Of a stretch of DNA of 64,000 bases, positions 56,201 through 64,000 are shown piece after piece. The notes beneath the pieces were generated by a model. That model did not search any database. It had not been told where the DNA came from and was given only the letters and a program-made list of their open reading frames with translations. The stretch is taken from NCBI RefSeq assembly GCF_041381155.1, contig NC_091137.1, positions 17,789,765 to 17,853,764 on the forward strand, read 5' to 3'. Every line of letters begins with the position of its first letter. Position 1 is the first letter of the stretch. Made by a program: the position numbers and the translations under genes. The stretch comes from Argopecten irradians (Eukaryota; Mollusca; Bivalvia; Pectinida; Pectinidae).

Positions 56201-59200
56201 TAACCATGTCACTAACCTGTTCATATATCTATAATTATTACTTGGTCTTTTTGCAGTTCTCAAATAGAAATGGGTTTTCGTGATGCATTTTTCTATATTA
56301 TTTGTGTTTCCCAGTCAGTATGTGACTTCAGACGATGGTCGCACACAGTAGATTTGTTGTAGGCCTATTGTAAGCCTAAGATTACATTTTATGAAAATAA
56401 GGCATATGCTTTAGCGGGAAATATTGTGGGGTATTCAACACACATGTTTCATAGGCAACATCGAATCTGTAGGATAGATTGTCTAAGAAATAGATTTTAT
56501 AATTTTAATGGCTAACTGATTTATGTTCGCCAACAACCCTGCAAAAAATGAGTTTGCCATTTGTCAATTTTCCGTGAATTAAAGCATTTTACGATTGAAC
56601 ATGCTTCTGGTACATAATTAGTTAACATTTTTTTTATACATTTCATAATATATCTTTTTAACACACTGCCCTAAATTATTCTGGTGTACAGTATAACTTT
56701 GCCCAACCAATGATTTTCACATGTGAATCATGACGAAATAATGCATCTCAAAGGAATGCATTTTACGATTGAACATTGGATATCTGACACGTACTGGTAC
56801 TTATATTCAATTTCATTATACTTTCAATGCATATTATATCTTTCAAAACTTTTCTGCAATTATTTGGATGTAAAACTGTACTGACCGATGAGTAATACAT
56901 ATACATACAACTTTCATTTTTCAAAACATTGTCTAATTTTTGTTTTTCTCCAAAACAGACTTAAAATCATGGTAACTGCAGCAAAATGCTTGAAAAATTG
57001 AGAAATATCATGAATTTTGGCCATGAAATGCAGAAAATTTGCAGAGCACTTGTCTGTTGTACAAGTACACTTCAATTTTTTTTCTACTGCTATGCAGTAT
57101 TCAGTTTCAGCAGTTTTAAGATGAAGTTATTGAACTTTGTTGTTGCAGCGGCTTTTCATGTCATACTGACTTAAGTAAAGACTAGTGTAGTGTGAAGACT
57201 ATTGTAGTCTGAGTTATTGATGTAAATATAATGGCCATGATAACATCTGTAGCCAACTTACGCTGAGGCTAGCAGCTGACCATTGGGTGAGAAACAGCAG
57301 GACATTACCGGACCACTGTGTCCAACCATGCTGTGTACAGTGGTGAGATCAACCGCTACAAAAAAATCAAAATGAATAAATCTATAAGCTATAAAATTTA
57401 ATTTTCTTCTTTGTTAGATTATATTATCTTTATCAACAACAGAAATTGTACAATATAACTGCTTAAATACAGCAAATATTTCAGTGCTGAGGTTATAATT
57501 ACCACCCGTCTCTAGAATTAAATCTAAAGATCAATCTAATTTAGCTACATTTGAGTTAACTAAAATGGTAAATTAAAAAGAATACAACATGATTTTATCG
57601 GATCCATTTCACACTTTGAAGTCTATCTAGTTCTACAATTACTTACATCTACTGCCCATTTGAGTATGGAATACCCACAGTTTCACCAGACTGTCTTGAC
57701 CACAGGTCGCCAGCAGAAACCAAATACTGCCGTCTTTGTACACCTCTGTGAAAAAATGATGTCACATAATTTCAACAACTTCAACAAAACTATCAAAAGG
57801 GAGGGAATTGGGTAATATGTCTGATAGTATATTGTCTTCATGAACATCGCTGCAAAACAATAGAATGTGTAGTGGAATTGGACTTGGTCGATCATCTGTG
57901 ACCAGGTAGCTCAGTTGGTAATGTATAGCGGCAATGGACTTGGTCGATCATCTGTGACCAGGTAGCTCAGTCGGTAATGTGTAGCGGCATTGGACGGGGT
58001 CGGTCATCTGTGACCTGGCAGCTTAGTCGGTAGAGCATTCGACTAGTTTTTTGGAGGTCCCGGGTTTGAATCCCTGTCTGATCACTACATTAATTTTCTC
58101 CTCTCCTTTTACAATCATAATTGAAATTCTGAAGGCTTTAACATTAAAACTTTCTTCCCATATATTTAGGAATAAACCACTAGTGGTATATCTATTACAG
58201 ACCATGTACGATATGTGATATTTACCTCGAGCTGACCCATAGGTAGGAGAGAAATCACAACAAGTAACCCCAAGGTCATGACCTTCCAGGATATAGGCCA
58301 AATGTTTGGAGTGACCATAGTTGGCGTCCCAGGCTCGTAGGTTACCATTGGAACAGCCAGTCACCACAAAATTACTGTCTGGAGAGAATGCACATCCCAC
58401 GATGGACGCTTCATGTTCTGAGAAGGTTCTGTGTAGAAAAAAAGAAATTGAAATTAAATGTATCTTTAACTTTCCAATGGTTTTTTTTAAAGGCCCACTA
58501 CCTTTCCAAAACAAAAAAATAAAGTTTCTTAAAACATTAATAACATTAGGAAATATATATTGACGGCCTATGATTAGGTTACAATACCGAACAAATGCAA
58601 GATTTCCTGTGTAAACTATGTTAACAGTGAAGATTCATTTCGCTGTTTTGCCGTCTGTCGATCATCAGCTAACGCTCAGTAGATAGCTAGGACGATGGCG
58701 GGAAACCTAATAAAAATATAATCTTTATTTATTTTACATCGATTGAGAAACAAGTTACACAACTTATATAAATTACTCTCGATGGCCTGGATGTAAGCTT
58801 GCGAGGGGTCAAGGTGTGGGAGGAAACCGGAGTGCCCGGAGTAAACCCACGTGATAGGGCAGGTGACCCCTGACCTTTTCACGTCAGTGCTGGGGATTGA
58901 ACCCCGGCCGGCTAAAGGCAAGCGGCTTAACCACTACACCACCCGATCACCCCATAATACGACTTGTGTCGACAGTGTGATGACAGGTGTAGTATTAACA
59001 GTAACCAAAAACTTTTGTGACTCTACAAAATATCAATCTCGTTTTGCATTGCAATTTCAAACAAGAGATCCCAGAGGGATCTTGGCACCCACCAAAGAAT
59101 GATATATGTCTGACAATGGCAAGAAGGATTTTTTCTTAGCTTTTCAAACTTTTTCCAACATACTACATATAAAATTTGAGACAGATCACTTCAGTACTTT

Positions 59201-60629
59201 CTAAGAAATTGCGGAAACAAAATTCTACTATTCAAATCCAAGATGGCAGCTGGTCGGTCTTGGCACCCACCAAAGAATGATCTATGTCTGACAATAGAAT
59301 GAGGGATCTTTTCTCTGCCTTTCAAACTTTTTCAAACTTACTACATATAAAATTGGAGACAGATCACATCATTACTTTTTGAGAAATAGCAGAAACAACT
59401 TCAACTATCAAAATCCAAGATGGTGACCAGGATCAGTCCCAAAATGCAATATGCACCCCTTGGGGAACCTACACATGAAATTTGAGACAGATCCCTTAAG
59501 TATGTACACTATGAGAAATAGCGGGAGCAACCTTCAAACACCAAAATGCAAGATGGCGGTCAGTCGGCCATCTTGTTGAAAGACCAATCAATCCCAAAAT
59601 GCAATATGCACAACTAAAGCCCTAGGGGAACCTACATATGAAATTTGAGACAGATGCCTTTAGTGCTTTCTGAAAAATAGCAGTAACAATCTTCAACTAC
59701 CAAAATCCAAGATGACTGCCTACATATGGAATTTGAATTTGATACAGATTGGCTATTCAAATCGCCTTAAGATCACCTAAAAATCAAAAGCTGTTTCGGA
59801 AAGGTAGAGGGCCTATAATATTGTTGTAATGGAAAAAGTCCTAATTGATTGACAGCATATAAATTATGATATCTGAAAACAATTATTCTAAATATTACAT
59901 TTTAATGTATTTTTCCTTTACTTATCCATAATCCTTTTATTCCAAAAATTATATATATATGTAGATGTAATCATAAATGGGCTATATCATCATTATGAGA
60001 AAAATAACATTACTCTATTTATTACACTGTTAATACGTCATAATTGTTGTTAAGTAACTAGGTCTATAGGACGCAATGAAGATAGCCAGTAGGTATGAAA
60101 ACTTCAGGGAATCTTTATAATGCTACATGATGCCATGTAATCTTTTATTGAAAAATTATATGTAAATGTACGTGAGTCATAAAATGTGATAATAGTTTAA
60201 TTACCTGAGAAGTTTTTGTTGCTGTACATTCCATAAACAAGCAGTTTCATCATCACTCCCCGATATCAAATATTTAGAATTTGGAGAAAATCGGCAGACA
60301 CGTATACCATTCTGTTTCTGGTGTTGTAACATCGCCAGTTTCTTCCCGTTCTGTACATCCCAGAGTATCAGTTTACCGTCCATAGAACAAGTCGCCACAG
60401 TCGTCCCAAATGGGGAAAATGCACAACAATGTACATAGTAGGTATGGCCACACAAAGGTGAACTGGGAAGTTCTGTGAAATCACTGACGTTCCACAATCG
60501 TGTTGTTTTGTCACCAGAGCTGGTTGCAAGTTTGTTGTCGGTGGAAAATGATACACAATTGATGTCAGATGTGTGGGCACTTATTGTGTGAACAAGGCTG
60601 GCGATTAACGAAGTCTGTGAGCTAGACAT
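44054..60629 (-). CDS. WDSUB1: WDSUB1: WD40-repeat, SAM and U-box protein (spliced, complete)
   Basis: A probable cytosolic or nuclear E3 ubiquitin ligase scaffold: the WD40 propeller binds substrate, SAM mediates association, and the U-box recruits an E2. The role is inferred from domains. Exons in transcript order are 60629-60205, 58428-58226, 57745-57647, 57355-57262, 55329-55296, 52236-52196, 51839-51733, 51406-51197, 50800-50720, 47094-47023 and 44202-44054. All have GT-AG borders and matching phases, giving 504 residues against about 476 in human. Seven WD40 repeats occupy about 14-334, SAM about 353-420 and U-box about 434-504. The order and sequence match vertebrate WDSUB1 throughout. 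The gene is convergent with HELLS. Its introns hold a LINE, SINEs and two large tandem arrays. Confidence 0.96.
44254..45660. repeat. 35-bp minisatellite in the last WDSUB1 intron, part 1
   Basis: About forty units of TGTAAAACCATTTGATGTTT and GCCCTGATGTATCGG. Variants alternate CAGTG/CGGTG and GATGTTTGCC/GATTTGTGCC, and higher-order blocks recur (44650-44900 repeats the order of 44280-44620). Minus-strand frames of 60-95 codons are shadows. Confidence 0.95.
45661..46021. other. Non-repeat interruption of the 35-bp array
   Basis: About 360 bp of unrelated sequence splits the array. It holds the palindrome GGTCCTTAGGACC at about 45981. It may be an inserted element, but clear target duplications are not visible against the repeat background. 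Confidence 0.5.
46022..46352. repeat. 35-bp minisatellite, part 2
   Basis: Nine to ten units of the same family. They are more uniform than part 1, nearly all with GATGTTTGCCCTGATGTATC. Confidence 0.95.
47023..47094 (-). CDS. WDSUB1: WDSUB1 exon: first half of the U-box
   Basis: Encodes [20 protein letters not shown] and ends VIAE, the conserved start of a U-box. Phase 1 at both ends, donor GAAG|GTTAGT. Confidence 0.94.
47435..47447 (+). repeat. Left target-site duplication of the LINE
   Basis: ATCACGCAACAAT occurs here and again at 50133-50145, directly bracketing the LINE fragment. Confidence 0.85.
47448..50132 (+). mobile_element. 5'-truncated non-LTR retrotransposon (Jockey/CR1-like RT)
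   Basis: A 2.69-kb insertion in a WDSUB1 intron, opposite to the gene, bounded by a 13-bp target-site duplication. The 5' end falls inside ORF2, so the endonuclease domain is absent. The 3' end is ATTAATAAAATATGTTGA with no long poly(A). Truncation and duplication are typical of target-primed reverse transcription. Confidence 0.92.
47466..49797 (+). pseudogene. Inactivated reverse transcriptase ORF
   Basis: The RT reading is continuous only through frameshifts near 48055, 48390 and 48820 and a stop at 49434-49436. Recognisable parts are [17 protein letters not shown] at the left, [39 protein letters not shown] (motif A), [20 protein letters not shown] (motif B) and [11 protein letters not shown] (motif C). 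The catalytic FADD is FADN here. A 3' zinc-knuckle-like [20 protein letters not shown] ends the protein. A local duplication at 48780-48900 repeats the IINEHVF segment. It cannot encode an active enzyme. Confidence 0.9.
50133..50145 (+). repeat. Right target-site duplication of the LINE
   Basis: Second copy of ATCACGCAACAAT. Confidence 0.85.
50720..50800 (-). CDS. WDSUB1: WDSUB1 exon: end of the SAM domain
   Basis: Encodes [20 protein letters not shown] and ends HLLKDP. LGHRxKILRAM is the C-terminal helix of a SAM domain. Phase 1 at both ends. Confidence 0.94.
51197..51406 (-). CDS. WDSUB1: WDSUB1 exon: SAM domain
   Basis: Encodes [19 protein letters not shown], then [19 protein letters not shown], the SAM core. 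Flanked by good splice signals. Confidence 0.95.
51733..51839 (-). CDS. WDSUB1: WDSUB1 exon: seventh WD40 repeat
   Basis: Encodes [20 protein letters not shown] and KTVLIWKI, a canonical WD40 blade. Confidence 0.95.
52196..52236 (-). CDS. WDSUB1: WDSUB1 41-nt microexon
   Basis: Acceptor CATTTCAG and donor CACG|GTAAG. Encodes [14 protein letters not shown], whose GH begins the seventh WD40 repeat. Phase 0 in, phase 2 out. Confidence 0.9.
52855..54710 (+). mobile_element. Hairpin-ended element with 11 copies of a 146-bp repeat
   Basis: Starts AACAAGAGGCCCAAAGGGCC and ends with the hairpin AGGTCATCCTGACCC / GGGTCAGATGACCT followed by AAAAAT. Eleven 146-bp units contain GGGACCATGTCAGGATCATT, AACTTGAGAAGAAGTTCAAA and AAGATGGCGGCTGTGGCGGC. 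A CGGACGG-rich tail precedes the end. The structure parallels the 19.5-kb element, although the repeat units are different. Frames of 63 codons per unit are shadows. Confidence 0.85.
54779..55175. repeat. Polypurine low-complexity tract (~400 bp)
   Basis: The + strand is almost all A and G, with isolated T (GGGAGAAATGAGGTAGGAAA-like phrases). A loose period of GGAAATGGG phrases is visible. Long mirror-like polypurine DNA can form triplexes. Confidence 0.85.
55296..55329 (-). CDS. WDSUB1: WDSUB1 34-nt microexon
   Basis: Acceptor TTATTTCAG and donor ATCCT|GTAAG. Encodes [11 protein letters not shown], the end of the sixth WD40 repeat. Phase 2 in, phase 0 out. Confidence 0.92.
57262..57355 (-). 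CDS. WDSUB1: WDSUB1 exon: sixth WD40 repeat
   Basis: Encodes [20 protein letters not shown] and QLLAS. Phase 1 in, phase 2 out. Confidence 0.94.
57647..57745 (-). CDS. WDSUB1: WDSUB1 exon: end of the fifth WD40 repeat
   Basis: Encodes [19 protein letters not shown] and [13 protein letters not shown], matching the CGQDxxVKIW segment of vertebrate WDSUB1. Confidence 0.94.
57872..58085 (+). mobile_element. Tandem tRNA-like SINE heads
   Basis: CATCTGTGACCAGGTAGCTC and AGTCGGTAATGTGTAGCGGC repeat two and a half times. The last copy, TTAGTCGGTAGAGCATTCGA, is followed by a good B box, GGTCCCGGGTTTGAATCC. Repeated A-box regions ahead of one B box fit a SINE rather than a tRNA gene. Confidence 0.7.
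58226..58428 (-). CDS. WDSUB1: WDSUB1 exon: fourth and fifth WD40 repeats
   Basis: Encodes [40 protein letters not shown] and [18 protein letters not shown], matching HDLGITCCDFS of the vertebrate protein. Confidence 0.95.
58790..58955 (-). mobile_element. tRNA-derived SINE, minus orientation
   Basis: On the minus strand GGTGGTGTAGTGGTTAAGCC (A box) and CCGGGGTTCAATCCCC (B box) form a good tRNA-like head. A conserved core follows, containing on the + strand GGGAGGAAACCGGAGTGCCC. That core is widespread in SINEs of marine invertebrates. Confidence 0.8.
59058..59780 (+). mobile_element. Hairpin-ended element, same family as the 19.5-kb element
   Basis: Starts AACAAGAGATCCCAGAGGGA and TCTTGGCACCCACCAAAGA. 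Three to four diverged units carry ATTTGAGACAGATC, AATCCAAGATGG and CCCAAAATGCAATATGCA, the reverse complement of the 157-bp unit. It ends GATCACCTAAAAATC. It is more diverged than the 19.5-kb copy. Confidence 0.7.
60205..60629 (-). CDS. WDSUB1: WDSUB1 first coding exon: WD40 repeats 1-3
   Basis: Starts at ATG 60629 ([19 protein letters not shown]) and carries three blades: [40 protein letters not shown] and [19 protein letters not shown]. It ends QQKLLR in phase 2. DFTELP and the HTYYVHCC region match vertebrate WDSUB1, which supports this start. Confidence 0.95.
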
Positions 60630-61370
60630 CTTGATGATTATAATTTATCAAAGGCACTGTCCAACAAATTTAACTAATCAACCTGAAAAAAAAAGTTATT
60701 ATATGAGCTAATTTTTAAATATGTACACAATGATTTATATGTGAGAAGAATACGTGACTGTCTCTTTACATTACTAAACACCACACGAGGCGCCTATAAA
60801 CCGGAAATACAAACCATATTTCTCATCAAATACTTGTCTTATCGGTTCGAACGAAACACCAATGTCAAGTTTATTTAATTTCACAACGTTTATCACTTGC
60901 TTACAGGATGGAAGATTTAGAGGATATGTCTTAAATTTTCGTTAAAAAAATACGACAGCTCATGTAATGACGGCCCGCTTCAGAAAGTAAGACGGTAACC
61001 CTTGCACCCACAAGCTACATCAAAGACTGCGCTGGCGGATATCAAAAGAAAATTGGTCGTTGCCCAACGTCACGGTCAGTACGTGCACAAACACAAAAGC
61101 TCCTGTCTTGTACTTTCCCAAAACCCAGTGCGACTTATCCTTCTCATATACGTCCTTGATGTACATTTTGACAATTTGTTTATTGTAGTTCAATCAATTA
61201 ATTGATTATCATAACTCCACTGTTGAACATTTACATGTATACATAGTTTTTAATATGGAAGAAAGAAATGGAATTGGATCTACATGTATGTGCAAGATTT
61301 GCATTGTATTACAGCTGAGTTGAATGTACATCTGCATCTATATTATTGTTCTTGAAAATTTTGATCCATA
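60630..61370. other. WDSUB1 5' flank
   Basis: Contains the presumed WDSUB1 promoter on the minus strand. No TATA box or strong motif stands out, and no other gene is seen. Confidence 0.4.
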
Positions 61371-61379
61371 ATTATAAGT

Positions 61380-63500
61380 TAAGTTTAAGTTAAGTTTATT
61401 TTCCAGTACAGGATTGAGGTCCTCTACACTGGACTCATAATCATACAATAAATACATACATGATACAGTATATAATGTACATGTAGCATTGCAGGTAATA
61501 ATCTATAAAGTTTCGTTAGTTAAGTTTTTAAGAAATGTTCGATTTCCATGTTGATAATTTCAAGGTGTTCATGTTTATATTGTTAACACAGTTCATAATG
61601 ACAACTCTGCTTTATAATTATAGAGTAGGTCTTGGTTTTCCCAGAATTTGTCTAAATTATTTCTAAAACAGTTTATATTAGATGATGATATAACAGATTC
61701 TGGAAGAGAGTTCCAAATTCTGACAGTTCGCACAGTAAAATAGTTTTTTCCTCAATGTTGATGTTGAATGTAGGGGCTAGAGTTTTTTTGAATTTCCTCT
61801 AGCACTATGTTTGGGGGCCACATCTGACCATAACCTTATACAGTTACAGCAGTCTTTATCATATAATCCAGAAATCATTTTGAACACCTCAATCATGTCC
61901 CCACGCATACGCCGGTATGATAGACTGGGCAATTTCAGTTTTTTCAGCCTTTCCTCGTATGGAAATTTCTGTAGTCCGGGCAGGCATCTGGTGGCCCGTC
62001 GTTGAACACTTTCTATCAGGTTGATTTCCTTGTTTTTGTATGGATACCAGATTGAACTTGCATAATCTAGCTGGGACCTGACAAGTGATTTGTATAATGG
62101 TATAAATAACTTTGTGTCCATAAAATGAAATGTTCTACGTAACATACCAAACATTGAATTGGCTTTTTTTACTTTGTTGCTGATATGGTTTTCAAAGCTT
62201 AAATCTGATGCTATAGTTACTCCAATATCTTTCTCACTTGTTGTAGTCAGCAGTTGTTTATTCATTAAGTTGTAATGGTGGTTTGTATTTGTAGACTTTC
62301 CAATATGCATATGTTTACATTTGTCCGGGTGCATTTTTAATAACCAATCTTCACTCCATTTGCTCATGGTATCCAAATCGTTTTGCAGGATTTTCCTATC
62401 TTCTTCGTTGCAAATTACTTTGAAAATTTTTGTGTGTCTGCAAAAAGATATATCTAGGAGTTTACTAGATTAGGGAGCTCATTAATGAAGATGACAAAGA
62501 GAAGTGGTCCGAGCACTGCATGAACCTTGTGGTATTCCAGAAGTGACTTTTGTCCACTCTGAATCTTCCCCGTTAACTGTGACTTTTTGATGCCTTCCTA
62601 TAAGAAAGTTTGAAATCCAAGTGATAATTAAGTTGACTTGAGAAGTTATATGCGCCTAGTTTATTGAGGAGACGTTGATGAGGGACCGTGTCGAAGGCCT
62701 TCTTGTAATCCATGTATATGCAATCAATAGCATGACCATTGTCCAGTGCATGTGTCCATTTATCTAAAACTTCAATTAGTTGTAGAGAAGTAGACCTTCC
62801 TGATATGAAGCCGTACTGTTTTGTAGAAAAAATACTTGTTGGTCCTCATGTGTTTCGTTATGTGCTCCCTTAATATGGTTTCCAGTATTTTACATACAAC
62901 TGAGGTTAGACTGATCGGGCGGTAACTTCCAGCTTCACATCTGTCACCTTTTTTTGTATATGGTGCAGACTCTAGCATTTTTCCAATCAAGTGGTAGATC
63001 TCCGGTGGTCAGTGACTGATTGAACAGGATTGTTAGCGGTATGCTTATAGAATTTGCTGTGTTTCTCAAGTAGTGAGGGTGAAGTTCATCCAGTCCGGGT
63101 GATTTCTCTGTTTTAAGTTTTGAAAGATAGTTATGTACTTGCTGTCTGTTGACTTGGAGAGGTATCATGTCCTCAGTTACTGTTATGTTTCTAATTCTAG
63201 GTATATCTTCGCTTTGCTCAGTTACAAATACTTGACTGAAAAATGTTGCTAGCACATCCGCCTTTTGTTTATCCTGTGAAACCTTAAGAGAGCTCTTGTC
63301 ATCTGGTATGCTGTATAAATCTCCCACACCAACTTTCACTTTTGATTTAGAATTAATGTATCTCCATATGGCCTTGGGATTCGATTTTGCTTTATTTGCC
63401 AGGTTGTACTTAAATTCTTTCCTAAGTTTCCGGGTGGCATTTCTTACTTTGTTTCTTATCTTGTTGTAGTCCTTCCTTATTATCAGATTATTCACTCAGT
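61380..63500 (-). pseudogene. Decayed non-LTR retrotransposon (RT), minus strand
   Basis: Minus-strand frames follow RT order: RNATRKLRKEFKYNLANKAK and KSPGLDELHPHYLRNT at 63495-62944, SYRPISLTSVVCKILETILR at about 62920, then YMDYKKAFDTVPHQRLLNKL near 62670. The C-terminal region at 62376-61777 contains MHPDKCKHMHIGKS and FIPLYKSLVRSQLDYASSIW. The motif C region near 62440 is broken, reading CRHTKIF where FADDTKIF is expected. The tail VRIWNSLPESV lies near 61700. The copy has several frameshifts and lacks the endonuclease domain. A CR1-like clade is the best guess. Confidence 0.85.
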
Positions 63501-63840
63501 TATTATAGTTTACAAATGTATTTATAAGATCCGTATTAAATTGCTGTTGGCAATTGGTTTAAAATAATGAAATTACATGATATCAAGTGAACACATTTAT
63601 ATACTCACACCGTAGCTGTTAACGTTAACGTTAGAATCCAACGTTAACAGTGAAGACAGAATCTCGCTAATCGATAAAATCAATTTCACAATCCAAAACA
63701 ATGTCTACGTGTGTCAACTTTATCACCGTTACGAATCAATTAGAGTAAATATAACAATTATCAACTCTGACATGCACGAGATAACGTTTGTTTAGAGATC
63801 ATACCTGTTTGTTATCATCATATGACTCTCAGTCTCATGT
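63501..63840. other. Short non-coding stretch
   Basis: AT-rich, with a local inverted pair GTTAACGTTAACG / CAACGTTAACAG at about 63618-63650. No coding signal. Confidence 0.4.
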
Positions 63841-63846
63841 TGACAT

Positions 63847-63905
63847 TCGCCATTTTGGACAGTGACGCAATGTCACGTGGGTATTGTCTACACTTCCGGT
63901 TGAGA
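63847..63905. promoter_or_regulatory. Promoter-like cluster: YY1, E-box and ETS motifs
   Basis: CGCCATTTTGG (YY1-type) at 63848, the E-box CACGTG at 63874-63879 and ACTTCCGGTT (ETS-type) at about 63892 fall within 60 bp. This grouping is typical of animal housekeeping promoters. The gene it serves probably starts beyond the window edge; its direction is unknown. Confidence 0.45.
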
Positions 63906-64000
63906 AAAATTGACGGATGGCGGGATATTTCCAAAACGCCTAGTCCTAGCAATGAAGGACACATGGTTAATTCCATGTGTGTAGGAAGACAACATCCAGA

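Larger units (their letters stand above)
58489..59816. mobile_element. TIR element, family copy 2, with nested insertions
   Basis: The left end AGGCCCACTACCTTTCCAAA and the right end TTTCGGAAAGGTAGAGGGCC are inverted and match the termini of the 15.28-kb element. A SINE (58790-58955) and a hairpin-ended element (59058-59780) sit inside, so this copy was inserted first. Confidence 0.75.

Overview
The window is nuclear DNA from an animal, most likely a bivalve mollusc. The evidence is split genes with GT-AG introns, an AT-rich intergenic background, tRNA-derived SINE heads, non-LTR retroelement pieces, and hairpin-ended repeat elements with CGTC-rich ends of a kind common in bivalves. The species is not identified. 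No CRISPR arrays, operons or bacterial features are present.

Two conserved genes lie tail to tail. HELLS (LSH/SMARCA6, a SNF2-family chromatin remodeler) is on the + strand at 17603-33434. Its exons join in phase into about 834 residues ending at a stop codon, with a poly(A) signal at 34290. Only the N-terminal exon or exons could not be found. WDSUB1 (seven WD40 repeats, SAM and U-box, a probable E3 ubiquitin ligase) is on the - strand at 60629-44054. All eleven coding exons were recovered and give 504 residues. A probable orphan 3' exon of a third, unidentified gene sits on the - strand at 2790-2957.

Layout: 1-13.4 kb is non-coding, with a 47-base poly-G run, a 42-bp-type array (4.1 kb), a degenerate SINE and a 145-bp palindrome (7.4 kb). 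13.45-14.8 kb holds a decayed retroelement with RT and restriction-like endonuclease remnants. 15.28-15.67 kb holds a TIR element, followed by the HELLS upstream region. 17.6-34.3 kb is HELLS. 34.3-44 kb is intergenic, with a 2.1-kb array of 48-bp units and a duplicated 283-bp block. 44-60.6 kb is WDSUB1, whose introns carry a 35-bp array, a 5'-truncated LINE with a 13-bp target-site duplication, an eleven-copy 146-bp array and a nested TIR element. 61.4-63.5 kb holds a decayed - strand LINE, and 63.85 kb looks like a promoter.

The most unusual signal is that three HELLS introns each carry a minisatellite whose unit contains the adjoining real splice site: the 5' splice sites at 17785 and 25841 and the 3' splice site at 30460. 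This produces dozens of copies of authentic-looking donors or acceptors beside the true one. HELLS also has a 77-nt exon present twice, in 98%-similar 0.68-kb direct repeats that exactly flank a 2.6-kb composite of hairpin-ended elements. The exon phases allow only one copy in an in-frame transcript.
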